Shown here one piece after another: positions 1-11,022 of a stretch of DNA of 64,000 bases. The translations under genes and the position numbers were made by a program. The stretch is taken from NCBI RefSeq assembly GCF_030272615.1, contig NC_081414.1:235122733-235186732 (forward strand), written 5' to 3'. Within the stretch, counting starts at the first letter, position 1. Every line of letters starts with the position of its first letter. This DNA is from Cryptomeria japonica. Lineage: Eukaryota; Streptophyta; Pinopsida; Cupressales; Cupressaceae. The notes beneath the pieces were generated by a model that saw nothing but the letters and a program-made list of their open reading frames with translations, did not search any database and was not told the origin of the DNA.

Positions 1-1281
1 TTGAGAGCGCTCCTTAGAACATTGTGATATCTCCATTATAGAAGCCTTATAACCCTTAAGTTTCTCAATAGCGATTTGTTGGGCATTTTTCCTTCTGATT
101 TTGTGACTTTTCAGATGTACAAACTGATTAGAATTTCCCTCTTTGGATTCCCTAATTTGCGAGAGCAACATAGCAATGGCTAAGTGAGGGAGAGGATCCA
201 CATTAAAGTTCCCAAACTTAGCAGCTCCCTCAAGAGTAGGGAGATTATCAAGTGGGTTTTTAACTGCAACAATCACCGCCTCCTTAAGGGCATTTAGTCT
301 GCCCATCACAGGTCCTTGAGTGCCGTCTGTGAGATTGTGAGGAGTCTAAATAGGGGTACGAGAAATGCCATTAGAAACAGTATTTCTAGAATTTCCTTTG
401 GAAATAGTGGGGGGTTTACGCTTCCCGAGAATAGCGCAATTTCTTCGTATGTTCCCTTCTCTTCTACATAGGAAACATGTGTTAATTCCACCCAAGACTT
501 CAATTACACATACCAATGGGTCCTCTATCGGTATTTATTTCACCAAATCTAAGAAGGTCTTTTACTAGGCTCTATCGAAATTAGAACCCTAGCGTCCATG
601 TTTGGGACCAAAGAATGAGTGTCATCCACTCTAAGCATTGTCTCAATAGAGGCTAACATTTGGGGGATAAAATTTCATGGTAGAGGTGGGAGGTTTTTTA
701 TCACAATCCACCTCAGTCAAGAGGGCTAGAATTTCATCATTCAAGGCCTCAAGTGATCTTTTGAGGACCTTGAATGTAAATTTTCTTATAGACCAAAATT
801 GCTTCTCAACGGTAGTCATTTGTGACTTTGCATCATTAAAGAAAATGGTAAACAAACCTTTCTGAATAATCCTACGGAATAAAAAATGCAAACCTAATTT
901 TTTAGCCCAAACATTTTTAAGCCATTCATCCATATATTTATGAGTCAGGCAATTAGCCATGTTTGTGGCTGCAAGAAAAATTGCAACATCTTTCAATTTA
1001 GATTTTTCATTATCTAGGGCATCAATCATTTTTGAATTAGGAGCAATGGAAAGACTAGACACAGTAAGGTCGCTCTACTTACCTCCTCCTCCTGCCTCAT
1101 CGCCATTGCCTTCCAAAAGTGAAGAAATCCTAGCTTCAAACTTTGCAAAGTTGGAAACAGAAAATGCATAAGAATTAATGAGGGCCACTTTATATGTTTT
1201 AGCCCTAGGCGAGGTGGCGGCATTTGAAAGCCCAACACACCCTCCCAAATTAAATGCACAATCATCCAGATCCCCATCCAT
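1..1281 (-). pseudogene. DUF4283/zinc-knuckle ORF, probably LINE ORF1, 5' part (runs off left edge)
   Basis: The reading frame starts at an ATG at 1281 with an acidic N-terminus (MDGDLDD) and continues in the same frame to about 643, broken by a TAG at 1072-1074. The middle part has the pattern W-x-KLG followed by QKGLFTIFF and a VEKQFW stretch, which resembles DUF4283, the N-terminal domain of plant L1-type ORF1. After a frame change a CCHC-like knuckle reads CFLCRREGNIRRNC at about 460-420, with Asn where His is expected. An open frame of about 100 codons follows from 306 to the window edge with a single TAG before it. The order DUF4283, zinc knuckle, hydrophilic tail is that of LINE ORF1. 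The GGTAAGTAG at the first stop also resembles a splice donor, so a host gene with an intron is a weaker alternative. It is non-functional as it stands. Confidence 0.5.
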
Positions 1282-1391
1282 CTCGACACATTAAAAACTC
1301 CAAGCAAAACAACTGGAATTCCAAGGCACACACACAAGAGAGCATTAAACACAAGGAAAGAAAATTGAGGAAGTGAGGGTTGCTTACCTAC

Positions 1392-1419
1392 GTGGAGGAG
1401 GGCGTACACCCTCCTCCAC
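1392..1419. repeat. Perfect 11-bp inverted repeat with 6-nt loop
   Basis: GTGGAGGAGGG at 1392-1402 is followed by a 6-nt spacer and its exact reverse complement at 1409-1419. It lies about 110 bp upstream of the minus-strand ATG at 1281, so it would form a GC-rich hairpin in the leader of that ORF. The rest of 1282-1660 holds no gene and becomes AT-rich toward 1660. Confidence 0.6.
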
Positions 1420-1659
1420 ATTTTGGATCAAGCAGCTCCTCCACGGAGACTGAAACCCTAATCAATCACTCTTGGTTGCAGGGCGCACAAGTTCTAAGGA
1501 TTGATTATTCTACACTAAAAAACCCTTACAAAATATCTCTCAAATTTCTTGATTGCAAGCCTCATTAAAATTTAGGTTTTTTAAAATACAATTTAATATA
1601 TTAAACTTTAAATTGTGATATTGTTTTTACTATAAAATTTAACAAATTTATAATATAAA

Positions 1660-2166
1660 ATCTCCTCATGAAATCTGCTCCAATGATCTGCTTTCTTTCT
1701 GTTGCAAATTTGCTCTTAATTAGGAATTGTTGTTGCAATGAATTGATGCCCAAATGGATTATAATAGCCCTCCTTTTATACCCTTCAAGAGTGCTCTTTC
1801 ACCAAAGGATGTGACTCTTCTAATCAAGTCGGCAAACTTATTTTTTAATTTATTTTATTTTTGCTTGCGCAGATGGGTGCTAGAACCAAGGGAGGGTCGA
1901 CCAAAAAATAATTTATTTAAATCAATTAAAATTCCTTTTCAAAAGGTGTACACCAATGCTAGGAGAGGTCAGCCCCAACAATGAATTTGTTTAATTTTGT
2001 TTGCATGCCCTATTTGAATGCCTAGGTTAGGCAGGTCAGCCCATAATTATTGATCATATTTATTGTTTGCCTTTGGACCCTAGGTCTGCCCTAAACCTTT
2101 AGATGTTTATTATATTTAGTGTTGGGATTTTACTTATAAAGCCCTAACCTTATGCGGGGCATGACA
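1660..2166 (-). repeat. LTR fragment (3' side) of a short minus-strand LTR element
   Basis: The right edge ends in CA at 2166 and is followed by the complement of a purine-rich stretch (2167-2185), which on the minus strand is a plausible polypurine tract before an LTR starting TG. On the minus strand the fragment contains a good TATA box at 1780-1771. A 40-50 bp stretch at about 1663-1712 recurs with a few mismatches at about 3890-3945, in the facing LTR. The left end seems truncated by the sequence at 1-1660. The ORF at 1754-1984 is not a recognisable gene. Confidence 0.45.
1771..1780 (-). promoter_or_regulatory. TATA box of the LTR fragment
   Basis: The minus strand reads GGGTATAAAAGG, a canonical plant TATA box, about 390 bp from the inferred LTR start at 2166. 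This is a usual position for an LTR promoter. Confidence 0.45.
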
Positions 2167-2759
2167 GTTCGCCCTTCCTGAAATTCTTGTCCTCAAGCAA
2201 TGTCAACTTATCTAAATCCTTTCAATGTGGGGTCCCTAAACTAACCTTTGGAGATTGTCATCCTTAGATCCTCCCTCGGATATAATTAGCTTTTGCTACG
2301 CAATTCTAATATTAACTCAACTTGCAAATTTGAACCAAGATATGTTTTGTCTTTACTCCTAGGTGGGGTGTCCTAGTAATTTTCAATAATGTGATCCAAA
2401 GTTTATATTAATATGAGGATTAGAAGCATGAGATATATCTATGACCTTAAATGCAATGTTTTTTCCTAAATAAAGTCGTATCTTTTGGTTTGCTCTAGTT
2501 ATTCTCATAGTCTAGATCAACCAAAAATGAAATCTCATGATGATAGGAATATGTTTACAACAATCATAGACACTCCTAGTGTAGACATATTGGAAACATA
2601 TCAGTTATGAACCAAATATGAAGCATACACATGAATATTTGCAAATACAAAGCATACATGCAAATACACATATTGTTAGATCCCTTCTCATTGACTAGAA
2701 TGCATCCATTGATTTATTTTTACCTTGCAAGCTGGTAGGATCAAGGTTTTGATACCAAT
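2167..2759 (-). mobile_element. Short internal region of a non-autonomous LTR element with PBS and PPT
   Basis: This stretch is bounded on the right by a minus-strand site TGGTATCAAAACC at about 2757-2745, close to the initiator tRNA-Met primer site usual in plant LTR elements, and on the left by a polypurine-like tract at 2185-2167. Only about 590 bp lie between the two signals, with no coding potential, so the element is either a non-autonomous derivative or a deletion product. The minus-strand text at about 2211-2167 still resembles the end of a Ty3/gypsy polyprotein, with an LEDKNF-like string. Confidence 0.4.
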
Positions 2760-3955
2760 TGTAATGTCCCTTTTTGTAAATGTCGTAGTTTTTGACCTAA
2801 AATCACAATTCCAAGTAAAACAAGAAATGAAATAGAGTTAGTGGTATCATTTACCGACTTAAATTGTGGAACAAGATAGATCTCGATTGAGTCCCTGCAA
2901 CCATGTTAGGCAATCATTGAAGCATAATCCATAAAATAGATCTTTCCTACTAGGGTTATGAACATTAACTCAATCATATGATATATCTAATTCATTAATG
3001 GAATTCAATAATAGAGGAGTTAGGATAAGGAGGCATGATAGGGTGTTCGAAACAATGCTTAACCCTAGGCCCAAAAGCAGATATACCATCCCTCTTGGGC
3101 TCATGTGGCTTTCCACCATCCATATGAGGTGGTGTACCTAGTGAAGAATCCTATAGCCATTCTCCCTCCTTATATTATAGGGTGTCCAAGGCAATCTTCT
3201 ACCCTAGGCTTAAGAGTAGATATATACCATCCCTCATCGCCTCATGTGGCTTTCTACAATCCATATAAGCAGGTGTATCTAGTGAGGAATCTTATGCAGT
3301 TCCTCCTCTTCTTGCCACCCTTATTCTCCTCCCTATGACTGGGGTTCCTTAATCCAATAGTCAACCATGGTAGAGGTTTGGGGGAAACTACAATAGGGTG
3401 TTTGGAACATCCTTCCTTCTAAGCCCAAGGGTGGGACACTCCTTGCACCTCCTTGGCCTCATGCGACTATCAGTCACCAGCATTAAGTGGTGTGCTTAGA
3501 AGAGGACCTAATTATTGTTTCCCCTCCCTGTGCTCCTTCACTAACCTCAACATGGTTGGTTGTAGTGATTTGACAATTGAATTAAGAGTCTAAATATTGC
3601 ACCTTATTGCCTATATCCATTTATTAAAGATTATACGGCCAATACATCATTATACACACATTAAAACCATACATCAAGTATACATATCAGGCACATATAT
3701 TCATGCATGCCACAAGGAAAATGAGAATACTACTGCCTGTAATAAATAGTAAACTCTGATATGATCTTATGGCCTGATTGCGGCTATCAATCTACTCTTT
3801 GTATGCACTAGGGTTTGTTCCAGTTTGCTCTTGATCAATTTAACTATTAGACCTGCAATTTATTATTTAATGTATGCATAAGAATCTGAAATAGCTCCTT
3901 ATGAAATCTGTTCCAATGATCTGCTCTCTTTCTGCTGTGAATTTTTCCTTGCAAA
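2760..3955 (-). repeat. LTR (5' side) of the short minus-strand element, truncated at its outer end
   Basis: The left edge starts TGTAATGTCCC at 2760, directly beside the primer-binding-like site. The LTR contains three degenerate tandem units of about 140 bp (3039-3533) and, at about 3890-3945, the stretch shared with 1663-1712. Similarity ends near 3955, beyond which sequence assigned to element 1 begins. No target site duplication was found. No coding region is seen. Confidence 0.4.
3039..3533. repeat. Three degenerate tandem units of about 140 bp
   Basis: Units at about 3039-3178, 3179-3320 and 3394-3533 share the order: GGTGTTCGRAAC-like start, CCCTAGGCYYAA, a CCATCCCTC stretch, CTCATGTGGCTTTC, GGTGTRYCTAGTGARGAAT and a pyrimidine-rich end. 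The third unit is the most diverged and is separated from the second by about 70 bp. Confidence 0.55.
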
Positions 3956-3979
3956 TATCGTGTGAACACGGATATCTGA

Positions 3980-4489
3980 TCGCGTTTTGTAGATTCGTTA
4001 CTAGATACTGGGATGACTGGATACCTGACCTCGGAGATAGCCAAAGCGCTCTTCTCCTTGGATTATATGGGTGGCTTGGAAGATGTGGTGGCATATTACG
4101 TCCCTTTTAGAGGCTTGCCTCTGGCCTCAGATTTGCAGCGTTTCATCACCTTTGGTGAGGAAGTGACATGGCACCCGCTTATCGATGGTTTGAAGACCAT
4201 GTTATTGTCATGTCATCGCTTTCGAGCGGAACTTGTTGCGGAGTTCCTCCTTCGGGTCCATCTTATAGTTCCTGTTCCAGCTAGCACTAAATGGTATACT
4301 GATTTCTGGGACTACATATTTCCACGGATCTTGATGTTGCATGTCCAAGCCAATCTGGTGCTCATATCAATAACTCAGGAGCCTGGCGACAACTCTGGCC
4401 ATGAGTGGTCGGAGGGAGAATATGCCAAAGATGAAGCTGATGGCTCCGATTTCCAGATGGATGAGGATGAAGATGAAGAAGATTCTTGA
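3980..4489 (+). CDS. Unrecognised ORF with acidic C-terminus, antisense to element 1
   Basis: The frame is open from about 3980, with the first ATG at 4013, and gives 158 residues. The protein has no motif I recognise. It contains a Trp/Phe-rich segment (TKWYTDFWDYIF) and ends in an acidic run of Asp and Glu after residue 125. AT-rich sequence with AATAA-like signals follows the stop. It lies tail-to-tail with the integrase end of element 1 (4772), about 280 bp away, the same arrangement as the antisense PMD gene of element 2. It may be the C-terminal part of an element-borne antisense gene whose N-terminal part was lost at the truncation near 3960, or a host gene fragment. No product is assigned. 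Confidence 0.4.
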   Translation, partial: SRFVDSLLDTGMTGYLTSEIAKALFSLDYMGGLEDVVAYYVPFRGLPLASDLQRFITFGEEVTWHPLIDGLKTMLLSCHRFRAELVAEFLLRVHLIVPVPASTKWYTDFWDYIFPRILMLHVQANLVLISITQEPGDNSGHEWSEGEYAKDEADGSDFQMDEDEDEEDS

Positions 4490-4739
4490 AATGGTACCAC
4501 CCTGTCTTCAGAAAGATGTCTTTTCTTCTTCTTCAAAACTAGGTCGCAAGCCTCATGTATATATTGTAACAAGATACCTATAATATAATAATTTCTTTTT
4601 GTTTAATCAAGGAGTATCTTGTGATTCATTTTACTTTGGGAATGCATGAAGAAACATAATTAGATAAATAAGGCACACAAAAACTTTATTTACATTATAT
4701 ACATTAGGAAAAAGTTGCTAGTGAAAAGGTTTAAGGTGA

Positions 4740-5910
4740 AACCCATTAACCGGGATCCTGAGAGAATCTCCCTACATATCTTCAAGATCAAAAGAATTGA
4801 AACCTTTACAATTTATAATGCGGAAGGGTCCCTCCCATAAACTATCAAATTTGGCATGTTGACTGGGCTTGGCCGCCCTTTCATTGTATTTCAAAACAAG
4901 GTCGCCTTGTTTGAATCTCGGGTCAGAACTTTTCTTATTATCAAACCATCTCTTGACGGTTTGCTGACGGTTTTGAAGGTGCGCAAATGCTTGTTCCCTT
5001 GCCTCCTCTAGTTCCATAATTTCCACCAATCTCACCTCCATGGGACCATTTTCTGCCACCTCAATAGACTTGAGTAATTGTAAGGCGGGGATTTCCAAAG
5101 ACACGAGGAACAATGCGTCTTTATCGTAGACTAGCTTGTATGGAGAATTCTTTAAGACTTGTTTGGGTGTTATCCGGTCTACCCATAATGCGCTCCTCAA
5201 GTGGTGATACCACTCCCATTTGTTCTCAGAGCCCATCCTTTTAATGAGCCTTATGATATTCTTATTAGTAGACTCAGCTAGGCCATTTCCCCATGGATAG
5301 TAGTTTGATGAGGTCTTTAGGTAGATACCTCTATTAAGAGAGAACTGGGTGATTCGTGAGCCTATGAATGCTCACACGTTATCCGATATTATGGTCTTTG
5401 GCGGACTATATCAACACACTAAGTCTTCTAGAAACATTAATATTTCGATCTCTGAAGAATTTTTAAGGGGGATAGCCTCGGACCATTTGGTGAAGTAGTC
5501 AGTTACGGTTAAGATCCACTTGTGTCCAGTTGAGCTTGGAGGGTTGATCATCCCTATGAAATCAAGACCCCACTGAGCAAAGGGTTCTTCCACCATTATG
5601 GGCCTGAGCAGCATTGCCGCCTTTCTGCACCTTCCAGTGTAGTACTGGCATTCTTTGCACTCTCTTACTAGGGTGTGCACATCTTTAAACATAGAGGGCA
5701 AGAACTACCCAGCGCGAGTGATCTTGATGATGGTAGTTTGTGCTGAAAAGTGGCCTTCTGATGAACCATAATGAAATTCATGTATAATCTTACTAGCTTG
5801 GCCTTGGTTCACGTAGCAGAGCAAGATTCTGTCGAAATTTCTCTTAAAAGTACTCCATCCGCCAAGCGGAAGCCATTGTTCTACATCCTATAAAATCTCC
5901 TCTTTTCGGG
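4740..5910 (-). pseudogene. Integrase region of element 1
   Basis: The core is visible at 5701-5411 with GLDFIGMI and VTDYFTKW around the first catalytic Asp. A second segment at 5400-5236 gives an ISDN-like second Asp and GNGLAESTNKN around the Glu, so a D-D-E set can be read across a frame with stops. The zinc-binding end (CKECQ) precedes it. The C-terminal domain is at 5236-4772 (RFKQGDLVLKY, then WEGPF), and after a TAG the tail shows the PVNG pattern common at Ty3/gypsy integrase ends. Stops at about 5702 and 5240-5400 and near 4770 break it. Confidence 0.7.
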
Positions 5911-6054
5911 AGGGAGGCCTTCAGGAAAAATCCCAGTCTTCATAAAATGTTTCTGAGTCTCCATCCAGCATGCTTCTATTGGTTCGGAGGTGACAATTAC
6001 AACTTCCCCTATAGCAACCTCGACTTCTTGGGGTTCAAACTCTTGGGCTATGTA

Positions 6055-6438
6055 TTAACACAAACCTTTATCGCAGATTACCTTGGTGGGTCTGACATCA
6101 ATGTCATATTCCAAGATTTTGGTAATCCAGTTCGCCCTCTTCTCTGTAATGTCGTCTTCCATGATATATTCTCTGACTGAAGAATGGGCGACATACACAA
6201 TGGTCTTATTACAGGCGATGAAATGCCTAAACTTGTTTAGGCCTTTGACGATGACCAAAGCTTGCTTTTCAACAAAATTATACTTAGCCTCATATTCCTT
6301 CAGAGTCTTGGAATGGAAAGCTATGGGGTACTCACCCCTTTTGTCTACATCTTTCTGGGTTATAACTACAACAATGCTAGAATGGATAGAGAAAACATAA
6401 ATTATAAAATCCTTAGACATATCAGGGTTGGCTACCAC
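6055..6438 (-). pseudogene. Degenerate Ty3-type RNase H after RT, element 1
   Basis: This 127-residue frame shows the Ty3 RNase H layout: YPIAFHSKTLKEYEAKYNF, then the VEKQALVIV stretch holding the conserved Glu, a RHFI segment and an EKRANWITKILEYDIDV end. The first catalytic Asp expected in a CDAS-like motif is not seen; the site reads YVFSIH. Loss of this residue is typical where a second RNase H is present. It directly follows the RT thumb and overlaps its ORF by a few bases in another frame. Confidence 0.65.
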
Positions 6439-7290
6439 GGGGGTTGTTCAGAGATAGCATCTTTGATCTTCTCAAAAGCCTCTTTAGCTTTAGGAGTCCA
6501 TTTAAAATATGTTTCATTTTTAAGCATTAGAGTGATAGGCCTCACCATCCCAACAACGTCTAAGATAAAGCGGCTAATGAAGTTAACCTTACCTAGGAAG
6601 GACTGGATGCCCTTTTTGTTGACAGGAAGAGGAAGCTCCTTTATTGCCTTCACTCGATCAAGATCGATGGAGACTCCTTCTTTTCACACTGCGTGCCCTA
6701 GTAATTTTCCTTGCAGGACCCAAAAGATGCATTTCTTTGGGTTCAAAGAGATGCCAAACTCCAGACACTTCTGGAACACTAACTCAAGATGATCAAAGTG
6801 ATCTTCTTTGTGTTTTGAAAATATGGTCAACTCATCTAAATATATGAGGATCATTTTTTTAATGAGCTCCTTGAAAGCCAGATCCATAGCTCTTTGAAAA
6901 GTTGCACCAGCATTTGACAACCCAAACGACATTTTCTGATAAGTGAATGTTCCCTATTTGGTTGTGAAGGTTGTCTTATGTTGATCTTTTGGCTTCACCA
7001 ATTCTTGGTTGTAACCTGAGAAACTGTCTAACATTGAGAACATCTCTGACCCTGCTATCGTGCTTAACAACTTGGTGGCAAAGGATAATGGTCATTTAGA
7101 GATGCTTGGTTCAGGTCCGAGAATTCCACACAAAGTCAGATATCTCCATTATTTTTCTAGACTGGCACTAAATTAGATACCCATGTACTATGCTTGATGG
7201 GGTAGATGATCTTTGATTCTATCAACTTCTTCAATTACTGAGCCATAAGGAACTCAATTTTTAGATTGATAGGTCTCTGCTTCTGCCGGA
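6432..7290 (-). pseudogene. Reverse transcriptase region of element 1
   Basis: The RT starts around 7290 with the usual lead-in (VRQKQRPI), continues with a broken fingers part in which NLVPV and SDLNQAS can be read, then MSFGLSNAGATFQRAMD at 6932 and motif C at about 6830, which reads YLDE instead of the usual Y-V/I-DD. The thumb/connection lies at 6653-6432 (FLGKVNFISRFI, then FKWTPKAKEAFEKIK). Several stops and a frame change lie between 7234 and 6933. The altered motif C and the stops mean no activity. Confidence 0.7.
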
Positions 7291-8194
7291 CTAGCTTGTC
7301 CCCGTCAGTGAGCTCAATGGTGTGTTGACTGATGCTAGAATTATACCCTTTCAAATCTTCATCTGACCATGCTAGCACACTTACATACTCATCACAATAT
7401 CGAGGCAGTCTCTCTTGGTCTTCCGAAGGAACTTCCTTTCCAACCTTGAGTATTCTCTTGTCCCCTACTGACATTTCGGCATAGTCGCGCTTATCAACCG
7501 TAAGTTTTCGCCTATCATTTTTGGCATCATCGTGGTTAAAAAAAATTTCCAGGGTGATCAATCCATTTGGGAGATTGTTGGATTTCAGCTGAAGAATCTG
7601 ATCCCTACAAGATTCCTTTACCTTAGGTTGCAGTTGATCAACAAACTCTCCTGAGTTTTGAATGAACAAAGAGATTTGCTCATCGCTTTCGAAAACTTGC
7701 CAGTGGGTGTCATTGTCAGGAATAGCTGGTCGAACGATCGCACAGAATGCCTGGGGATTGGCGAGCAGGTCCACAACAGGATCAAATTGTGATCCAATAG
7801 TAGCCATCCGATCAGCAGAAGTATTTGTCTTTTGAGGAATCCTCTGGATGTTGAAAGCATCAAAGATTTCGATCAGATCCCATGTCCTATGGTGGTAGTA
7901 TCTCATACGGACATGTTTGGCACTTGAGATCCCTCGGACCTAGTGTATGATCAGCTCAAAATCACCCAGAACTTTCAACTGTTTTATACCCATCCTTTCT
8001 ACCAAGCTTAAGCCTTGGATCAATCCTTCGTATTCTTCTTCATTGTTGGAGCAAGCAAACTGCAGGCGAAAAGACTTCAGAATCTGTTCACCTAAAGGTG
8101 AAGTAAGGAAAATCCCAGCCCTTGAACCTACTTGGCATCTTGCACTATCAAAGTGTAAGGTCCAGAGCACAGAAGACAACTCTTCTTTGGTCAA
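7235..8194 (-). pseudogene. Archaeal-type RNase H placed between protease and RT, element 1
   Basis: From 8194 the frame reads WTLHFDSA, GSRAGIFLTSPLG, CSNNEEEYEGLIQGL, VLGDFELIIH, then a TAG at 7937-7939, and in the same frame FDAFNIQRIPQKTNTSADRM to about 7780. This is the pattern of the second RNase H of Tat-group elements, and the four acidic residues (FDSA, EEEYE, GDF, SADRM) are all present. The frame stays open through a linker to 7235, where RT begins. In most dual-RNase H elements I know, and in element 2 here, this domain follows RT. The same frame also holds the upstream protease, so the order is not created by a rearranged junction that I can see. Confidence 0.7.
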
Positions 8195-8314
8195 CGGTTC
8201 TTTAGTTAGTTTTGGGATGACTTGATCTTCATCAAAAATGCAGTAAGTACCAAGACCTGTGGCATGATAATTGGAGTATGGATCAGAATTTATTAATTCA
8301 TTGAGAAAGACCTC

Positions 8315-9103
8315 CTAGTCTGGTGGAATATCCCTGGTCACTTCCTCATCCTCGAGAAGTTCTATAGTTTTCTTCTCTTCATTGGAGATGGAGGTATGAG
8401 TTGGCTCAAAATTGAGCATAGCTTGATTTGCTACGTGCTTGGTGTGAAGGGGTTCTGAAATAATTTTGAGTTTAGCACCACGTTGGGTTTGAAGGATGAG
8501 GTGGGACCAGTCTAAGGATAGGTAACCTCTTATTTTGGAGGTGAACTCTCGAGAAAGGCAGAGGCCAAAAATAGGCAAGATGTTAATAACTACCACTTCT
8601 TGAGGCATGGTGAGACTAGGACACGCGAACAAAGTCAGTGGAAGGCTTTTGATAAGACCCGCAGTCTAGACCTTATTCCCATCTAGTTGCATAACACCCA
8701 TATTTAAAGGCTCATATTTGATATTCAAAACCTCAGCAATTTGCTTTGGCATGGCGGTGGTGCTGGCACCGGAATCTATCATAGAATTGTGCAAAAACTT
8801 ATTTCCTACTATGAGGGTCAAATAGAAAGAATTTGGTTTAGGCTTACCTTCCGTTTGGGATTTAGGAGGTATGGCCTCATTCATCAACACGGTTGGTGAG
8901 TGCAATCTATCTGTAGGGGCCTTAAATTTTTCTTCATTGATCTGCAAAGACTTAGCAGCATTTCCGCCTACAATTTTCCCCACCTCAGACAGAGCTTCTT
9001 TCAACCGATTATTTTGCTCTAGGATACTAAGGAGATCCCATAAAGAGACATTGGTCGGGGCTTTCTTTAGCTGCTCCACCATGTGAAAAACTGATGACAC
9101 CAA
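8315..9103 (-). pseudogene. Retropepsin-like protease region of element 1
   Basis: The frame at 9103-8666 holds FYLTLIVGNKFLHNSMIDSGASTTAMP, with the active-site motif DSGA, followed by the VMQLDGNKV strand. After a TAG the same frame continues at 8632-8315 with the second half and a linker rich in charged residues. It is one frame with the RNase H downstream, separated by further stops. A gag C-terminal remnant lies between 9104 and 9625 (YPNTGKELIVGQNN and so on). Confidence 0.65.
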
Positions 9104-9625
9104 CGCCTTTGTCTCTCTCAGCTTATAAGGGATAAACTCTTTTCTCAGGTATGTGATATCAACTATGGGTGGTTCAGGAGCTTTATTTGTGATAAATCTC
9201 CCCTATGTGCTTATATTCTCCCCTGTGAAGCACCTTTTTGATCGGAGGTTGTAATTTGATTGCACTTAAGGAGCCCCCGATCTTGATGTGGTTGTGTCAT
9301 TTATGAGCACGACATCTTTGTCCTCCATCCAAGAGAATAGTGTGTGGTCCGGAGCTATCTCCACTTCTTGTTCCATTGACATACCTTGCATCTGGGCAAT
9401 GAGAGATTAATTATCCATGCCAGGGGATCCGTAAACCGAATCATCTGAAACCACACCTAGGTTTCGTTGATCTACAATTTTTTATTGCAAATTACCTCTT
9501 GGACAATTTCTTGGGGCATGGGCGTTGTTACACACCAAGAATTGGTATCATCCGCTAGATTATTTTGTCCCACTATCAACTCTTTACCGGTGTTAGGGTA
9601 GATAGTCTACAAAGGATTGGGTACT

Positions 9626-9630
9626 GGAAC
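9626..9630. repeat. Target site duplication GGAAC, left copy
   Basis: GGAAC directly precedes the TG start of the left LTR of element 2, and the same five bases at 28315-28319 directly follow the CA end of its right LTR. Five bases is the length expected for Ty3/gypsy integrase. Confidence 0.95.
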
Positions 9631-11020
9631 TGTAGTCACACAAATCTGTCCAGCTTAATTAAATAAATATTCGCTATTTATCTGATTAAAAATCCACTAG
9701 CCATCAGTTAATTAAATAAATATTTAATTAATCCATCTCCAAACATTCTTCTATTAATTAAATAAATTATTCAATTTATTTTAATTAATTCATTAAATCA
9801 AATTCAAATCAATTAAATAAATAAAATCTATTTATTTAATTAAATCCCCCTATTCCTCTTTTAAATAAATTAAATAAAACATTTATTTAAATCATTATCC
9901 CCCCCCACTTGCATTTTCCTACAAATGCAACTTGCACACATTTATTGAAATAAATGAATTTTTATTTTTAATAAAATCCTATTTTCCCTCACCCACCAAA
10001 TCCACTTGCAAAATCTAATCCCCTTCTAGATTCTTCTAACCCCTTCCTAATTAGCCTAATCCATCCCCTAATTATTGTCACATTCCTAAGCAAAATGGAG
10101 TCACTTCTCAAAGACTCCAAAGTCTTTGAAAAGCATTTAATGCTTTATGTGTTCAACAAACTAACCCTCAAAGTCTTCCAAGACCACTAATGGCTCTTAC
10201 ATGACCATTTATGACTCTTACATAACCATTTATGGTTATTTCAAACTTGTCCCCCCAAACATTTATTGTCTTGACCATATTCATCCATTTCACATTTGCA
10301 CAAGAGTTTATCCATTGGATAAAAGCTTTATTCTTTGAATAAGGATTTTATTCATTCAACCAACCTTGACTCTAAAAATCCCAAGGTCATATCAGGCATT
10401 TAATGCTTATTCCCTCTCCTCTCAACCTATCTCACATTGACACTTGTCATCCTGGGATTGGGTTGAAAGCCCTCACATAGATTTGAAATCATTCAATCCT
10501 GACCCTTGTTGAGATTACTCAATCCCAACCATCCATTGCTCCATTTTTCCTATAAATAGAGCCCATTTCTTCATAATCCAGATCCTGAAAACTTGCATGC
10601 ATTTAAGCTATAGTCATTTTTAGAGAGCATTTTAGCATAATCATCTAATATCTTGTTATTTTGGTTAAAATATATCAGTTTAGCATCAATAGCATAGCAT
10701 TAGCTTTTTATTTCACATTCAAAGCTCAATACTACAATCTCAATCCTCCATAAGCATCCATAGTGCAAAAAGCTACTGAGAGCTACACTATTTTGGAACT
10801 TGGAGAGGAGAGGAACAAGGGAGAAGGAGCTAAGGCCATGCTAAGAGGCAGTTGGAGATGCCTCATAATATTTGTTTCGTTTGTTAGATACATTAGCATG
10901 CTTTTAGTGTCTCTCTTGGTATGCCTTTTTAGATTAGTTTTTGATTGACTAACACTAACGGTTTCGTGTCTTTGGTGTTGTTTATCATTTGCTAACCTTG
11001 TGCCATTTAGGAGGGCATCA
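9631..11020 (+). repeat. Left (5') LTR of element 2
   Basis: The LTR starts TGTAGTCACACAAATCTG and ends GAGGGCATCA. Its first 270 bp are built of AATTAAATAAAT-like words. The TATA box is at 10551-10558. It matches the right LTR along its whole length. A 61-codon frame at 10763-10948 has no ATG and is not counted as a gene. Confidence 0.95.
10551..10558 (+). promoter_or_regulatory. TATA box of the 5' LTR
   Basis: TATAAATA followed by GAGCCC gives the core promoter of the sense transcript; transcription would start around 10580-10590, making the R/U5 part about 430 bp. Confidence 0.75.
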
Positions 11021-11022
11021 TT

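Noticed and set aside
3105-3338. 77-codon plus-strand ORF
   Set aside because: It falls in the degenerate 140-bp tandem units of an LTR and has no recognisable domain.
10763-10948. 61-codon ORF present in both LTRs of element 2 (also 28057-28242)
   Set aside because: It has no ATG start, and its similarity between the two sites only reflects LTR identity.
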